From Allolobophora icterica (lineage: Eukaryota > Annelida > Clitellata > Crassiclitellata > Lumbricidae), in the NCBI GenBank assembly GCA_963556255.1, contig OY744608.1, forward strand, positions 28,619,028 to 28,683,027: 64,000 bases of DNA, read 5' to 3'. Position 1 is the stretch's first letter. Each line of letters starts with the position of its first letter. The notes under the pieces were generated by a model that ran no database searches, was not told the DNA's origin, and worked only from the letters and a program-made list of their open reading frames with translations. This document shows positions 34,528 through 45,601 of this stretch, in pieces. The position numbers were made by a program, and so were the translations under genes.

Positions 34528-35870
34528 ATGGCGCACGGGCACTCACGCGTGTTCGAGCTCATGCACACGTACTACGACATTAATTTACTGCTTTCTAAAG
34601 AAATCTCGAAAGGGCTTCTTGCCTGCTTAAAATAATTATTAGCATCAGAACCTTGCTCAGAAGTGCTCTCAGTAGCAGTCAGACTGACCTTCTTGACTTT
34701 TTCTAACAATACAATGCATTGAGCAATGAGCATACTTGTCACTAAAAGTGTAAGAGTCACACTAGAAATGGTGGGTTTTTGTTAGTATGAGAATTGAAAT
34801 CATAGCACTTGGGCTGTCGTCATCTGACCAACCTTTCAGCTTCTCAACATGCTTTCCAAGCTCAACATCAAATTCAATGGCTAGCTTAGCACAACCGGTG
34901 AGTGCCAGATCAGGAGATATGTTGCTGAACTGTGGATAGTCGTGAACCCGCATAATCGGATTTGTTTCTGGCGTATCGGGAGGAATCTCGGGCAGCCTAT
35001 AACAGAACAGCACTTTTTACGGTACTCGTAACCAAGCACATGGTTGTTAAAACGACATAAGGCATATATGAAAGAAAGATAAAAGTACGAAGACAGTTTA
35101 ATGCCTGGCTGATACCAAAATATAAAATTTATATAACTGCTCATTTACAGCCAACTGAAACTAAGTTTCAAGGTCCTTCACCAGATGCACAAACATGACA
35201 GTGACTCAATATTAGAGCAGCCCAGTGAAAGAGCATTCTACCACATTTAGAAGACTTCTGAAAATGGTAGATCTCAAAAGTAGCCCAGTCTTAATGCCGA
35301 GAATCTCAGTTTGATGCATGAACACAGGAGCAATATAACACCTGTGCATCCTGATATTTTTTATTTGTACTGATATACTTCTTTCTTCACGGTTTACATT
35401 GCTCAAAAAGAATTTTCAATTTTATGACATTTGGTAAATAAACAACATTTGCAACGATGCTGTCGGCACCACGCAAAGGTCACGCAGGTCTGCCGCAGTG
35501 TATATTTGTGCGCTCGAGTTATTGATCTGATACATTGCATTACCTTGTCACAATTTTTGCGTAATCAGCTTGATTTGGGCAATTCAGAACACACATAAAT
35601 GCGATTGCTCAAAGTTAAGATTGTCACTATTTATTAAAAACCATAACAGCAACAGAACTCGCATGCAGCATGCTGGGGTCTCAGCTTAGTTTTCTCAGCA
35701 AACTCTATCAGTTACTAAAACAATGTTAAAATAAGAGTTATGACTTTGACAGTCGTCACTTACAAAACATAGTAAGAATTAGACGATGCATAGTTTAACG
35801 GAATTTTTAAAACATTTGACACCGTAGACAGCAAGCATGAAAGACGGCATCTGACCATGGACGCCGCCAT
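21975..35870 (-). CDS. M3-family oligopeptidase A-like protein, predicted catalytically inactive
   Basis: Eighteen exons join in phase into 724 codons: 35870-35764, 34996-34833, 33839-33700, 33071-33003, 32496-32336, 31550-31446, 31088-30900, 29721-29620, 28789-28649, 27272-27176, 26770-26704, 25993-25907, 25464-25346, 24320-24116, 23810-23735, 23325-23178, 22710-22631, 22092-21975. The protein aligns along its length with bacterial/plant oligopeptidase A (for example WDVPYWRRR, YFPYP, AAYYSFKWSE). The N-terminus MAASMVRCRLSCLL is Arg/Ser-rich without acidic residues, which suggests mitochondrial import. Key active-site positions are changed: HEFGH reads Y515-E-F-G-H519; the third zinc ligand Glu (VELPSQ in the family) is Q545 in DSLQICAM; the loop His is A642 and its GG pair is D646-Q647. 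The fold seems intact and no exon carries a stop, so it looks like a maintained pseudoenzyme. Confidence 0.88.
22255..22325. repeat. Short direct repeat in the last M3 intron
   Basis: A unit ending AGTGGTAACCCCATGAAAT occurs twice about 39 bp apart. It is a simple local duplication with no sign of function. Confidence 0.6.
26043..26192. repeat. 75-bp tandem duplication in an M3 intron
   Basis: Two consecutive 75-bp units (26043-26117 and 26118-26192) differ at only a few positions, so the duplication is recent. It lies in the intron between exons 26770-26704 and 25993-25907. Confidence 0.88.
26370..26525 (+). repeat. Dispersed repeat, copy A (SINE-like)
   Basis: The segment containing ATCGATGGTGCTGAG, AGTGAAGGACTTGCTCAAGG, ACACAGTAAC and AGGCTCGAACC is found again in diverged form at 38102-38245. 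The spacing of blocks is conserved. GAGGCTCGAACC recalls a tRNA-type B box, but no tail or target duplication was found. Confidence 0.6.
27561..28640. mobile_element. Non-autonomous hAT-type transposon at a splice donor
   Basis: A 1080-bp element with 12-bp perfect terminal inverted repeats CAGTGATATTTT / AAAATATCACTG. The flanking 8-bp duplications are CAACGTAC (27553-27560) and CATCGTAC (28641-28648), one mismatch. The 8-bp duplication and CAGNG ends are hAT hallmarks. Both subterminal regions are rich in degenerate AATTTTACTTCT and AATTCCTAATT motifs, and TCGTTAACGA palindromes occur twice near the right end. There is no transposase frame. Confidence 0.85.
29935..30653 (+). mobile_element. 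Non-autonomous piggyBac-type element
   Basis: 719 bp flanked by TTAA on both sides (29931-29934 and 30654-30657), the target site of piggyBac. The ends are inverted repeats: CCCCTTGCCTGGGGAA at the left and TTCCCCAGGCAAGGGG at the right. Near the left end a unit with the palindrome CGTATATATACG occurs twice. It keeps a 56-codon start of a transposase-like frame but the rest is deleted. It lies in the intron between M3 exons 30900 and 29721. Confidence 0.92.
30228..30398 (+). pseudogene. Truncated piggyBac transposase N-terminus
   Basis: 56 codons from ATG 30228 to TAA 30396-30398. The product starts with a basic RGRKRTS segment followed by an acidic Asp/Ser-rich stretch, the usual layout of piggyBac transposase N-termini. 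The DDD catalytic domain is absent. The preceding sequence CCATGG gives a good start context. Confidence 0.7.
33848..33925. repeat. Compound TA/CA microsatellite
   Basis: (TA)n, then (CA)n, then (TA)n within an M3 intron, starting only about 10 bp upstream of the acceptor for exon 33839-33700 on the minus strand. Length variation here could affect the pyrimidine tract. Confidence 0.88.
34260..34400. repeat. Dispersed repeat fragment shared with the hAT interior
   Basis: The blocks ATCTAATGCT, AGTGTTACCATT and CTCTATCCCC here recur in the same order inside the hAT element at about 28003-28055. This suggests a dispersed family with one copy captured by the hAT element. Boundaries are not clear. 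Confidence 0.45.
34495..34528. repeat. (TG)n microsatellite
   Basis: An almost pure GT run in the M3 intron between exons 34996-34833 and 33839-33700. Confidence 0.88.
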
Positions 35871-36717
35871 CTTTAAACCCTAATGTATCACGGGAATATT
35901 TAAGGGATATATTTTACACTGAGTGATATTATTATTTTAATTATATGCTTTATTTAATACTTTTAAGCTAAAAATATTTTTAAAAATTAAGTAATTTATA
36001 TATTTTTTCTCTATAATATTTATTAAATTGTATGGGGAAAACCATCTCATGTTTGCAGCGTATGCGAAATCCGCATGGCTTCTATTTTAAACAAAATGAG
36101 GAGTGAATTTGGCTTAATTTTTGGGTTTTGATTTTATTTATTTAAGTAAGTCATGAAATATATTGATAGTTAAATCAGTGGAAATTGGAAACATAGTAGG
36201 TAACGGATTCAAATGTGCTTCATAAAATTGAACTGGAATTTGTGGGTTGCACTGATACTTCCCCAGAGTCTTTATTTTTTTCTTATTGCATTTTATGTCA
36301 ACCAAGCAAGCATATGAATATCGACGTTAAAACACGCGGGAGTGTATTTAGCTGAGCAGGAAATACTGTGGTCGGACATGAAATTCGCCCTTGATCGTTA
36401 GGGCTTTGTATGTTTCGTTTAGTTGTTAGCGAATGCATTCTAGTATCAGTGTTTAATCGGGTTTAAAGACTCCTTAAATGTATGTTTATGTATCAAGACA
36501 CCTAATACAACACCTTAAGACTCAAAGAAGGCTTTCACGCACATGCGTATATAACTGATCTGTGCTTATACACCGTAAGATAGGCTGAGATATATGGTGA
36601 GCAGTGTCACTTGAAACAGTGCTTGTTTGCTAGGAGACTGTTCGAATAGAATGGCCCAACATAGCACACTAGTAAGTGCAATTGTTATTATTTGTTCTGT
36701 TTATTTATGCTTGTAAA

Positions 36718-37114
36718 CAGGGCTGTAGTGCTAAAATTACAAGTGAGTACACGCTACCGGTTAGTTTTTTTAAACAAATTCGAGGCAGGCTGTAGTCGTA
36801 AAATTAGAGGTGAGTACACGCTACCGGTTAGTTTTCCGAAACAAATTGGAGGTGAGTATATGCTAATGGTTAGCTTCCGAAACAAATTAGAGGCGAGTAC
36901 AAATATTTTGTGAGGTGAGTACATGGTCTCTAGAGGTGAGTACACGCTGTATACCCGCGTATACCCTCGACTACAGCCCTGATTAGAGGTGAATACACCG
37001 GTTAGTTTTCCAAAACAAATTAGAGGTGAGTACAAATATTTTGTGAGGTGAGTATACGGTCTCTAGAGATGAGTGCGTGCTGTATACCCACGTATACCCT
37101 CGACTTCAGCCCTG
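36718..37114. mobile_element. hAT-type MITE with internal tandem repeats
   Basis: 397 bp flanked by perfect 8-bp duplications CTTGTAAA (36710-36717 and 37115-37122). The ends CAGGGCTGTAGT and ACTTCAGCCCTG are typical hAT termini. Inside, the unit GAGGTGAGTACACGCT with its neighbours CCGGTTAGTTTT and AAACAAATT is repeated several times, and a whole block ending CCCTCGACTACAGCCCTG occurs twice. A related fragment lies at about 50513-50580 in reverse orientation. Confidence 0.9.
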
Positions 37115-38101
37115 CTTGTAAATTTCATACTTGCACAGCTTGCGAAAAAAAGCTGGATGATTCCGCATATCTTTACACAAAAGTCTTCATTATTTAGAGG
37201 ATCATATTTGAATTTGTTTGTAGGAATTTTATGTTGGATGGTTTCAATGGGAACAACGACAAGAATTCACATTCTGGTATAGAAGTGGAGTGCTGCACCT
37301 GTGAACAATACTAATACTGGAAGTAAGTCAGTGTACAGTTACTTTCACAGTACTTTTATACTTGAGCCCATGTTATTTAATAATGTGTATTTAGTTATTT
37401 AGCAGACAACTTCTTTCCACTACTGTGGTTTGTCATGGGTGCAGACCATGCAGCGTTGGTTTTCTATACAATATTCAAAATCAGTTCTTATTCCTCAGAT
37501 TTATCATTATTCCACGAGGTCATCTGACTATCTTTGTCTGGTCATACCTAAATCAAGAACTGTTCTTGGTGAACAAGTTTTTTGGTTGTTTTTGGAACGC
37601 TCTCCCTGTGTCTTTGCGCTCTGTTCAGTTGCATGTGTCATTCGTTCTCAACTTAAAACTGACCTCTTCAAAATTGCTTATCCACCTTAGACTTTCTGTC
37701 TTAAAGACTGATCTTCTGGATGTTGACCTGATTATGGCTTGGTTTTGGTGGTTTGTGCATTGGTGGAATAGAAGTTACTAATTACAATTACATTTAGTCT
37801 GGAAATATCTTGTAACTGGATCCATGGAAATCATCCAGCAGCCCTGAGAGAAAATTGCTGTTTTTGTGTTTCTTGCAATATTTAGTAAGGATTACTTACA
37901 GGTGGTTCCTGCAACTACCTTGTAAACTATTAGCGAACTTGGCCTTAGTGGGAGTTTTACAAATGTCTCCTTTATTTCCGGCTGTGTTTCAAATTTCAGC
38001 AAAATCGCAGTGGCTGTTTACCTTGTTAAAGTTTTTATTGTACAACAAAATAAAACACAACTGTATTTTGATATTGCCTTCCTTCCAAGTGTACACATGT
38101 A

Positions 38102-38245
38102 TATGTCCGAGCATCGATGGCACTGAGCAAATGTGAGTGAAGGGCTTGCTTAAGGTCCCTACACAGTAACTGCCTCGGGTGAGGCTCAACCCGTACTCTC
38201 CGCGTTACAGGCCGAGTGTTCTAACCAGTCGGCCACCAATGCCCA
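38102..38245 (+). repeat. Dispersed repeat, copy B (SINE-like)
   Basis: It matches copy A (26370-26525) in block order: ATCGATGGCACTGAG, AGTGAAGGGCTTGCTTAAGG, ACACAGTAAC, GAGGCTCAACC, then a GTGTTCTAACCAG ending. It lies upstream of the FKBP coding start. Confidence 0.6.
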
Positions 38246-38572
38246 CCATGCCACACATATTTATCCACAAAAGGTTGCCCTGTAATTTATATACTCCCAT
38301 CAGCTAACTCATCTGCAGGAGATGGCATGAATTACCTGATTCCCATTGTGTCAGTTTTGTTTTGCTTCTATTCAGTTTGCAAGATTTCACAGGTGGCTTT
38401 ATAGTTATAACTGTCCACACTCATTTGAATGGCATTAGAAATGACCACTGAACGTTGTGTTTCTAAAGTGAATATGTTTCATGACTTATTTGGCATTGAC
38501 GAGTTACGTTTGGCTGCCGGTACTTGACTGCTGTAACACAATTTATGTATCATTGTGCAGCTCCGTACTGAG

Positions 38573-41500
38573 ATGTGTCAGATGGATGAAAGCCGAGATG
38601 TAGCGATGGATGAGTTTGATGTGAATGAAGACGAAGTTGTTGCAAACCCTAATGATGTAACAGCCAATACCGTCAGTCTAGCAGCAGCTGAACCTGAAAC
38701 TTCAATAACAGCCATTGACTGGAGCACAAATGCTCAGGATGTGACACCAGCTAAAAATGGTGGAGTTTTGAAGGTGATCATTGAAGAAGGAATTGACAAT
38801 GCATTTCCAGTTGATGGGGACACTGTTAGTGTTAGCTATGATGGATTTTACGAGGATGGCCGGCCATTTGACTGTAGCCACAATGAAAATCATCCGTACG
38901 AGTTTGTTATTGGTAAAGGTATGTTGTATTGTTTCAATTGAGTTCATTTTTACTAGTACATCTTGGAGCATTTTGCAGTTCTAATTCTGAATCAGTAACT
39001 TCTATGTATGTACAGCATTACTGTTGATGGAGTGTGGTGCAGTTTTTGAAAAATCAATTGACAACAGATTGACAGGGACATCATTTGGGGGCAAGGGGGC
39101 ATATGCCCCCTTGAATTTAAAAAAAGGAAAAGGATGGAACAAGAAAAGGAGGAAGAAGAATGGGGTAAAAAGAAAAAAAATTATGCTTAAATTCGAGACG
39201 TCATTTGAAGGGTGTAGGCCTGCACTGCAGACGAAATACAAAAGTTTACAAGCTGGCCAAGCTGCCCCTGGAAAAATACTCAAATGATGTTCCTCCCCCT
39301 CCTGAAAAAGCTGAAATGATGTCCCTGCAGATTGGTCCAGATCTTGCAGCTTTTACAATGCAAGACTTGTATTATGGGGCATCTTGTTTAATTTTTGTAA
39401 TGGTATAACTGCATCACTTATAAATGTAATCATTGGAGCATCTTGTTTTTGAAGGCAATGTGATAAAGGCTTGGGATTTGGGTGTAGCCACAATGCGTCT
39501 CAAGGAAAAGTCTGTGTTCTTCTGCCGTCCTGCTTATGCATATGGCGTTGATGGCTTTCCTCCTCTCATTCCAGGATCGGCAAATATTATTTTCCGTATC
39601 AAGGTGCTTCAGTGTAAAGGCAAGTTACTATCACTGGATTGATATTCATATTATTCGTTTACAAGGATAAATCAAAAAGAAATGTTTGTCTGTTAAATTT
39701 ATTGTGGTTATGTACTTTTATTATTGTTTCTTAATTCATGGCGATACACAGGGCTGTAAAGAAAGAAAGTGCTGATCATTCATAGTGCCAGAGTGCCAGT
39801 CTCTCATTTCCGAGTTCATAGAAAAATGACAATTCATTGTTGAGCAATATAAGCTATTGAAGGAAGATTATTGTATTGCTGTTGTCATGTTTAAGCTACA
39901 GTCTAAACATTCATCACATTGAAGACCATGAATTCTAGGAATGTTACTGATTGAGATGTGTAATTAGAGACTACCTTATCTTATAGTAATGATGCCATTT
40001 AACTTGCAGAAGTATTGTGGCAGGAATGAATTGAACTGTACTAAAGTTGGTAACAACTGAATGTGTGATTCAGGTGAAGATATTACAAAACTGAAAGATG
40101 GAGGCATTCGGAAGAGTATTCTTGAAAAAGGTGAAGGTCTTCAAGGGCCAAATGATGGTGGAACATGCACAGGTATCATAACTGTGTATATCAGCTTCAA
40201 AGATGTTTTATTCTCACAGCTCTACAAACTATATTTACTTCAAAGATATTTTACTGTTGTGCCCATTATGTATTTATTTATTTTAGTATTATGTTTAGCA
40301 ATTTATATAGCACCTATTGCAGAAGACATTACTCTGAGCACTTTCTAGCATGAGAGTCAGGACTGAGAAAATTGGTGCTTTTTAAGTCGAAGTTGCAACA
40401 ATCCTACGTCCCATGTATGCTTGACACTGGGTACATGTTCATTGAGAACTCATCCACATCCAAACCTATGCTCTGCGTGATAAGGTTCAACGGTTAAATA
40501 CCCATGTGTCACTTGTATGGTCTGCCTTTGCTGTGATTTACCAAAGAGACCATTGGGGTGTTATATCACATAGATTAAATATCTCATTTGAAGTTGTCAA
40601 TAATAAATCCTGTCTTCTTGACTTTGCAGTTCACTTCCGAGGTAAATATGGTGGGCGTTTTTTTGACGATCGTACTTGTGAGTTTGTAATGGGAGAGGGA
40701 GGTGACGTTGGAATTGTTTCTGGGCTGGAGTATGCTCTTAAGCATTTCAGAAGAGGAGAAAGATCTCGACTAGAAATTGTTGCAAAGTACGGCTATGGTG
40801 CAAGTGGTCATGCAGAATTTGGAATACCTCCGAATGCTGATCTCGTTTATGAAGTGACGATGATCAACTTTACTCGGGTTAGTAAAATAATTTGGTTTGA
40901 ATTTGGTGTACAAAACTATCCCATTCAGACAAATTCTGAGATATACATACATGTATATACACATGTACATGAATCGCCACTACTATTGACCAATTCTTCC
41001 TCTCTTTTTTAATGTCTTGCTCCTTAACATCCTAATGTCTTGTCCAACACTGAATCGGCTCTGCAGTTTCATTCAACATAGCATCATAAGCTTCCATGGT
41101 GACCGCTGCCATAGCCATCTCCATTTATCATTGTCTTTAGTTTCAATCTGCGTCTATATATAAATGTGTTTATATTTTATGACTGGTACTAAATTACTAT
41201 TCTTAATGGTGCTGCTTTAATTAACTTGTTTTCATTATGAAAAAACATTTAGCTAACAAACTATTAATTTGAACGGAATGAAAAGATCGTTCAGGCAATA
41301 TCCTTTAGTAGGATTCAGTCTAGAACAGTTTAAGGTGAGGTAAGATTGACGTAGAAACCGACCTAAATTAAATACTATCAGAACATTTTTATCAATTGCT
41401 TTCATGTCTCCACGGCAATTGGGTGGGAGTGGCAAGGGAAAGAATGGTAAGGGAGAGCAAGAGGAAACAGAAAGCAAAATGGATTGCATAAATGTAATGG

Positions 41501-44110
41501 AGTGGGAGAGACTGAGGAAGGTGAGGAAGGGAGCTTGAGGAGGGTGAGTTGTAGGAGGCGAGAGGAGAGTGAACAGAAACAGGAATCAACAGGGGACATT
41601 TTGCTGAACTAGCACCAGATGGTCTGCATGTGATAGACTAGTATAGTAGTAAAGTACTTTTCTGTGGTTGTGCCATCTGTGTCTGATAAGTTTCTCTTGA
41701 AATTTGTAAATTACAATTGCCTGGAATAGCCTCACTCTGAACTCTGTAAAGGTGCCCATATTATCTTGGTATATTACTAAGATAAAATGATTGTTTTAGA
41801 TAAAAGATCACTGGGATATGAATATGGATGAGCGCTTACAGTATGCTGAGATGGCCAAAGACAGAGGTACAGAGTTCTTCAAGGTGGGCACTGTTAACTA
41901 AAATAATGAGAAGAGCTCTAATGCTTTAACGACGAGTGTGTACTAAAATGTATGGAAAAACTAATCTCTCAGCCATGTTCACTGCGTTGACACATGGCTG
42001 TGTTGTGCCAGTAGTGGCAATGGTTGGCTCGCAAGTAGCCTTAAGTGGGCCCTATGAATGTGGCAGTCTTGGAATTTTCCAAACAGGAGCATTAAGGGTC
42101 GTGCAACAAAATTGCTTGCTTTGTGCTCTATGGCTTCATACTTCTGTTGCCCCATTATCTCATGATATACTTGTGTTAATTTACCTCACCTTCTATTCAT
42201 CCATTACCTCCCTGGAAAACTGTCTGAGTTAGGCCAACTGCTGTTGTTTTATGTCTGATTAGTCATCAAGGTGTGCCAGAAACTCTGTATAACATGATCC
42301 TTGCAAGACTTGTCAAGAACAACCTTATGATGAGGTCACTTTATAATGGATACATGCTCTGAATTAATTTTTGAATCTGACCATCGTTTAGCAGAATTTA
42401 CACCATAATGAACCGTGTTACAGTAAGTCTCCAGTGTATAAGCATGCTGCTGAACTGCAGTTAGCGAGGAAGGCATGTTGTAACCATGTTTGTTTTTGCT
42501 GTTATTAGGTTGACAAATATAATCTTGCCAAGAAAAAGTACAAGCAAGCAGTTCAGTATCTTGACATAAAGGTCTCCTTGGAAGACGAAGAAGCCAAGAA
42601 GAGGAATCAGTTACTGCTCGCCTGTCGTCTTAATCTTTCAGTTTGTCACCTGAAACTGGGGGACGACTTGTCTGCCCTCTACTCAAGTTGCCTTGCTCTA
42701 GAGTTGGATCCCACTAATGACAAGGGATTATACCGGAAAGGAATGGTAACGCATTAGTAAATGCTCTGTAAATATAATACCAAAAGTAATATAATAGCCA
42801 TACTTTGCGATTGCATACAATAGATCACTTCAACGAGAGAACATGTAGTAATAAGGAAAATAGTTATGGTAGTCAGAGACAAAATCAAGTAAAAAAAGAT
42901 TACTGGAAATAAACTGATGAAGGTCTTAACCAAATGAGATGAAGTACACAATAACTGGTAATAGTTGTAACCACTTGTATAAGAGAAAATTTAACAGGAT
43001 GTTGAGGATCATAACCAACTAAGAGATCTTACCTGCAATGCACTGTAGTAACAAGTGGACAGGAACTTCATATTTTTGCTTTTGCTTCATTAAAAGTAGC
43101 AGTTAAAACTGAGACTTTTCAAATTTTTCTGTAAAACAAGTTTTAATATTTAGCATTAAGTGAATGCCTGCTTATGTTGTTCTTTGGTTAATTGTTATAA
43201 GTGCTTTGACAAACATTTTCTATTTCTTCAAGGCAAACTTGAATCTAGGCAATCTGGAGGATGCCTTTCAAGACTTCACGACACTTCTCAATCAGCATCC
43301 AGAAAACAATGCAGCCAGGCAGCAGCTGGAGGTAGCCAAACAGAAAATGAAAGCTGCAAATGACAAACAGAAATTCATCTTTGGAGGGATGTTTAAAAAA
43401 TTTGCCGAGCATGATGCCAGGGTATGACAAACAGAATATGTTCTTTCAGAGTATGAGTTAAATATATACAGAATGTCTCCCCCAGTTTATATATCACTGA
43501 GACTGGAAGTTTAATTTCAAAAATTTTCTTCTATCAAGTGCTTTCAAAATGGCTGAATTAAACTGACAACAATGTCATGGTTACCATAAGTTAAGGATGA
43601 TTTATCATCATCAAAATGGTTTTAAAAACAAAGTTCACTTTTACAGATGTTTTCTGTAACTCCTTTATACCCCTACCCCACTGTAACTCTTTTATCCCCC
43701 CCCACCCCCATTGGAGTACTGTATGGTTTTGTGCTGGGCCACTAGAAATATCAAGAAAATGACTAATGAATAATAGAAAAAGAAAATATTAAAGTGAAGT
43801 TGTTGATTTAAGTGTAGAAGTATGTATATTCTGATGCCGCATGATATGGTTCATGAAATTAGATTAATAATTGTAAATGTTAGCACATATCGTAAAATGA
43901 AATGTATTATGCTTTGTACTGTAGGCAGACCAACAGCATCAACATATAGACGTGTTCAGTGATATTGGAGAGTGGAATAATGAAATGGCCAAGGACATGA
44001 TGACATTGGAACAGGAAATGGCTGCATTTGGGGAACAGATGCCCGCTCCAAAGTACAACAGTCGACAGGATGGAAAAGAAAACGAAAACCCAGGAAGTGA
44101 CGAAGACTGA
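38573..44110 (+). CDS. FKBP4: FKBP4/5-type peptidyl-prolyl isomerase and Hsp90 co-chaperone
   Basis: Eight coding exons join in phase to 517 codons: 38573-38918, 39455-39619, 40074-40172, 40630-40877, 41800-41883, 42509-42745, 43233-43421, 43925-44110. After an acidic leader comes FK1 (about residues 61-170), which keeps the drug/substrate pocket: Tyr in VSVSY, Phe-Asp in RPFDC, VIKAW with the central Trp, and Tyr in AYAYG. FK2 (about 172-290) lacks that Trp, as usual. Three TPRs follow, with carboxylate-clamp-type Asn (RLNLSVCHLK) and Lys/Arg (KGLYRKG), so Hsp90 C-terminal binding is expected. The tail is Gln/Glu-rich. In vertebrates the pair FKBP4/FKBP5 act in steroid-receptor complexes; invertebrates usually have one, so the symbol is by family. 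ATG 38573 is the first in this exon; ATG 38582 is an alternative. The second intron is GC-AG (donor GCAAGT at 39620). Confidence 0.92.
39073..39327. mobile_element. Small hAT-type MITE in FKBP intron 1
   Basis: 255 bp with terminal inverted repeats CAGGGACATCATTT / AAATGATGTCCCTG. It is flanked by CAGATTGA (39065-39072) and CAGATTGG (39328-39335), an 8-bp duplication with one mismatch. The interior is a purine-rich stretch. A GGGGGCATATGCCCCC palindrome lies near the left end. Confidence 0.85.
41400..41600 (+). repeat. Purine-rich tract in an FKBP intron
   Basis: About 190 bases of strongly G/A-biased plus-strand sequence (GGGAGAG, GAGGAAGG and similar) in the intron between exons 40630-40877 and 41800-41883. 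It looks like low-complexity sequence; open frames on the opposite strand are a by-product. Confidence 0.6.
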
Positions 44111-45593
44111 CCTCTTCCGAGCAGATAATAAGAAACTGACCTTGTGTGGGACACAGGCCAACAGCAGTGATTACAAGTGGAAGATCTTTGGGTTAAGCTG
44201 AAGATAGGAGAACTGTTTAAGGATGTAAAGGTGGTTGAACAGACAGATCAGTCTTGTTTCTGGCTGGCTATAACAAAAGCATGTCCCTAAAAATGTATAG
44301 TTATCACTTCTGATGATAACACGACACCATGTCGGCAGTTTTACCGTGCAGATCTTTTAGGCTGATGCTCCTTTTGTATATAGCTGTACTTGTGACAAAA
44401 CATTCAGGTACTTTTGAAAACAAGTCATACCGGTTTCCACAAAATACACACAGCCAGTAAATCTTGCACTGCATAACCCAGCCATTGCTTCATGTTCAGA
44501 ACGGTTCTAAACAAAGGAGTGAAGTCAAAAGTCAGTGATTCAGTTTTGCCAATTTTAATTCAGAAAGTTCCAAATTAGTAAAGCTGTAAGTTTTGGCTCA
44601 ATCTTCAAAGATTACTTGGCTGTCGTGAAACAGAAAAATTGTCTCTCGTAAAAATGCTGATCATCGAACTATTAAACAGATTTGCATGCCTTTATATTTT
44701 TCTTAATTATGTTACAAATCACAGGCAGTTAACCAACAAGTATTTATTTTCACACTTTTCACAGGATGGAAATACGTGTGCATTAACCTACATGGTCTGT
44801 GTTTGATTGTTCGGCTTTCCGTGGCCAGTTCATGGTCCTGCGCTCTCACAAATCAGCACGAGCTGGGCACGTCTTTTCTTCTGTGGGTCCATGCCACCGG
44901 ACATACGATCACCAGCATCTTTAACAGTTTTAGAGACGTTTTCTGCTCGGCTTAAGACACATTTGTTTGGTGATTCATAGATAGCCATACCAGAGGATCC
45001 TTATGACTTATGAGTTACTTAAAAGGCAGTATACAAGTCCATGCCCTTGAGCATTCCTTGAACCTGCTTATGGATAAACTGGACATTGTGCTTGAATTTG
45101 TCATCATTATACAGTGAAGGATAATGCCCATGTATGTAGACTGTCTGTGTTTATATGTCTGCATATGTAATATCACTGGACTAGTTTGTGAATCGGTGTG
45201 TAATCATGTATTGATACATGAAATACACATACAACCAATAGTTGTAAAAACTGTTGTAAAAGGCTAAATAAAAGTGTGCACAAGTCATAATCTATGCAAT
45301 ACTAGCTGGGTTAACATAGAGCAGTGTTGCATGCACTGGATTTGGCCAGCTTTGATTGCGTACTTGGCATGTTGACCATAGTGGGCCCATCAATGGTGAC
45401 TTCTAGTTTTCTGTGCATTCTTTACCTACTGACAAATTTTGATCTTAGCAACATTTAAAGTGTAAGTTACATGCTTTATATAGCGACCATATGGCCTTGA
45501 CCCTGCTCATTTTTCAATGAATTGATTGGGTGAGAACCTTCACCACTGCTGCCTGTTTGATTAGGTGCCAATTAAGTTCCTGGTGTACAGATC
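44111..45593 (+). other. FKBP 3' untranslated region and flank
   Basis: AT-rich sequence with no coding potential. It contains a candidate poly(A) signal at 45267-45272. From there to the transposon nest (45594) I see nothing recognisable. Confidence 0.6.
45267..45272 (+). terminator. Candidate poly(A) signal for FKBP
   Basis: AATAAA followed within about 10-20 bases by GTGTGCACAAG, a plausible downstream element. It lies about 1160 bases after the stop. Confidence 0.5.
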
Positions 45594-45601
45594 ATGCTAG
45601 C

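Larger units (their letters stand above)
35871..38560. other. Intergenic region between M3 and FKBP genes
   Basis: The two genes diverge here. Sequence close to 35870 should hold the M3 promoter, though no TATA box stands out. An acceptor CAG just before 38561 implies at least one upstream non-coding exon of the FKBP gene, which I cannot place. The region also holds a hAT element (36718-37114) and a dispersed repeat (38102-38245). Nothing else is recognisable. Confidence 0.55.

Noticed and set aside
43670..43710. C-rich run as a G-quadruplex or regulatory site
   Set aside because: A simple poly-C tract in an FKBP intron without regular spacing; nothing beyond low complexity can be supported.
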